Below are positions 6,041 through 6,339 of a stretch of DNA of 6,339 bases, one piece after another. A program made the position numbers and the translations under genes. Origin of the DNA: Pseudaestuariivita sp. (GTDB lineage Bacteria > Pseudomonadota > Alphaproteobacteria > Rhodobacterales > Rhodobacteraceae). How positions within the stretch are numbered: position 1 is the stretch's first letter; the number at the start of each line of letters is the position of its first letter. The notes under the pieces were generated by a model, which saw only the letters and a list, made by a program, of their open reading frames with translations, was not told the DNA's origin and made no database searches. The DNA lies in contig JAHDCH010000080.1 of the NCBI GenBank assembly GCA_020629995.1, forward strand, positions 3,959 to 10,297. The letters are read 5' to 3'.

Positions 6041-6055
6041 TCAAAGGAACTTTTC

Positions 6056-6339
6056 ATGCCCCAATCCGATTTCAATCTTTCGCGGCGGCAGGCGCTGACT
6101 GCCTTCGGCGGAGCCGCCCTGTACACGTGGTTGCGCCCCATCACCGCAACTGCGCAACCCGCAGGCGCCGGGTTTGCCAGCCCACCAGAAGGCACGCTGA
6201 TCCCGGCCGGGCAACCGATGTCGGATGCTTATCTCAAGCTGCTCAGGCAGTACCCCGACTTTGCCAACGCGCCTGCGCCTGACAGGCTTTATGCGCTGAA
6301 CTGCGCGACGCGCCAGGGCGCTGATCTCTATGGCGTGTC
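6056..6339 (+). CDS. Exported protein with Tat-like signal peptide, function unknown (3' end outside window)
   Basis: ATG 6056 follows AAAGGAA (6043-6049) at normal spacing, and the frame stays open to the window edge: 94 codons plus two bases. The N-terminus carries LSRRQALTAFGG (8-19), a twin-arginine motif (S-R-R-x-x-L), then a modestly hydrophobic stretch and an ATA-Q junction near residue 33 suitable for signal peptidase cleavage. This suggests export of a folded protein to the periplasm by the Tat route. The visible mature part (PPEGTLIPAGQPMSDAYLKL, later LYALNCATRQGADLYGV) matches no family I can name; one Cys is present at 83. It sits behind about 290 bases of intergenic DNA with its own regulatory-looking region, so it is probably a separate transcription unit unrelated to the stress module. 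Confidence 0.75.
   Translation, partial: MPQSDFNLSRRQALTAFGGAALYTWLRPITATAQPAGAGFASPPEGTLIPAGQPMSDAYLKLLRQYPDFANAPAPDRLYALNCATRQGADLYGV

Larger units (their letters stand above)
5768..6055. other. Intergenic region with no supported gene
   Basis: I see no convincing coding frame on either strand in these 288 bases; the open frames on the minus strand are Arg/Ser-rich, without domains or start signals. The region holds two weak hairpins (near 5899-5916 and 5941-5954). From about 5968 it becomes AT-richer, as expected for the promoter region of the gene at 6056, with a palindrome and a direct repeat listed separately. I could not identify a reliable -35/-10 pair. Confidence 0.6.

Noticed and set aside
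1..6339. CRISPR array, tRNA, rRNA, insertion sequence or prophage
   Set aside because: I found no regularly spaced repeats, tRNA-like cloverleaf, transposase or terminal inverted repeats. The 'virion core protein' label attached to the SPFH family does not indicate phage.

Overview
The window (6339 bases, high GC, strong G/C preference at third codon positions) looks like an alphaproteobacterial chromosome, most likely of the Rhodobacteraceae/Roseobacter type. That placement is inferred from protein style and gene order, not from a marker gene. All genes I support lie on the + strand.

Layout. (1) 1-759: 3' part of a TerC-family integral membrane protein, cut by the window edge. (2) 760-823: spacer with a strong GC hairpin. 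(3) 824-5217: a compact gene run consisting of a tiny single-membrane-span ORF (29-32 aa), an XpaC-family membrane protein, a TelA-family helical protein, a DUF2927 lipoprotein, and an SPFH-domain protein of the YdjI type with a C-terminal GYF_2 domain. Several junctions are 1 nt apart, and a second hairpin separates the lipoprotein gene from the SPFH gene. (4) 5227-5767: a reading frame for a probable four-span membrane protein that has no good in-frame start and one in-frame TAA, read here as a decayed gene. (5) 5768-6055: intergenic DNA with weak hairpins and, near its end, an AT-rich segment with a small palindrome and an 8-bp direct repeat. (6) 6056-6339: 5' part of an unrelated-looking gene with a twin-arginine-like signal peptide, cut by the right edge.

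How the genes may work together. TerC, XpaC and TelA families recur together in bacteria under tellurite/'toxic anion' names (for example xpaC-yaaN in Bacillus subtilis), and YdjI-type SPFH proteins are linked to PspA-type membrane-stress responses. The window therefore most likely encodes an envelope or metal/oxyanion stress module. It would have inner-membrane proteins (TerC, XpaC, the tiny ORF), a coiled-coil cytoplasmic partner (TelA), a peripheral membrane scaffold (SPFH-GYF) and a periplasm-facing lipoprotein (DUF2927). No biochemical function is established for most of these families, so the joint role is inference. The least described parts are the tiny membrane ORF, the lipoprotein with a degenerate metallopeptidase-like motif, the GYF-tailed cysteine-free SPFH protein and the decayed downstream membrane gene.
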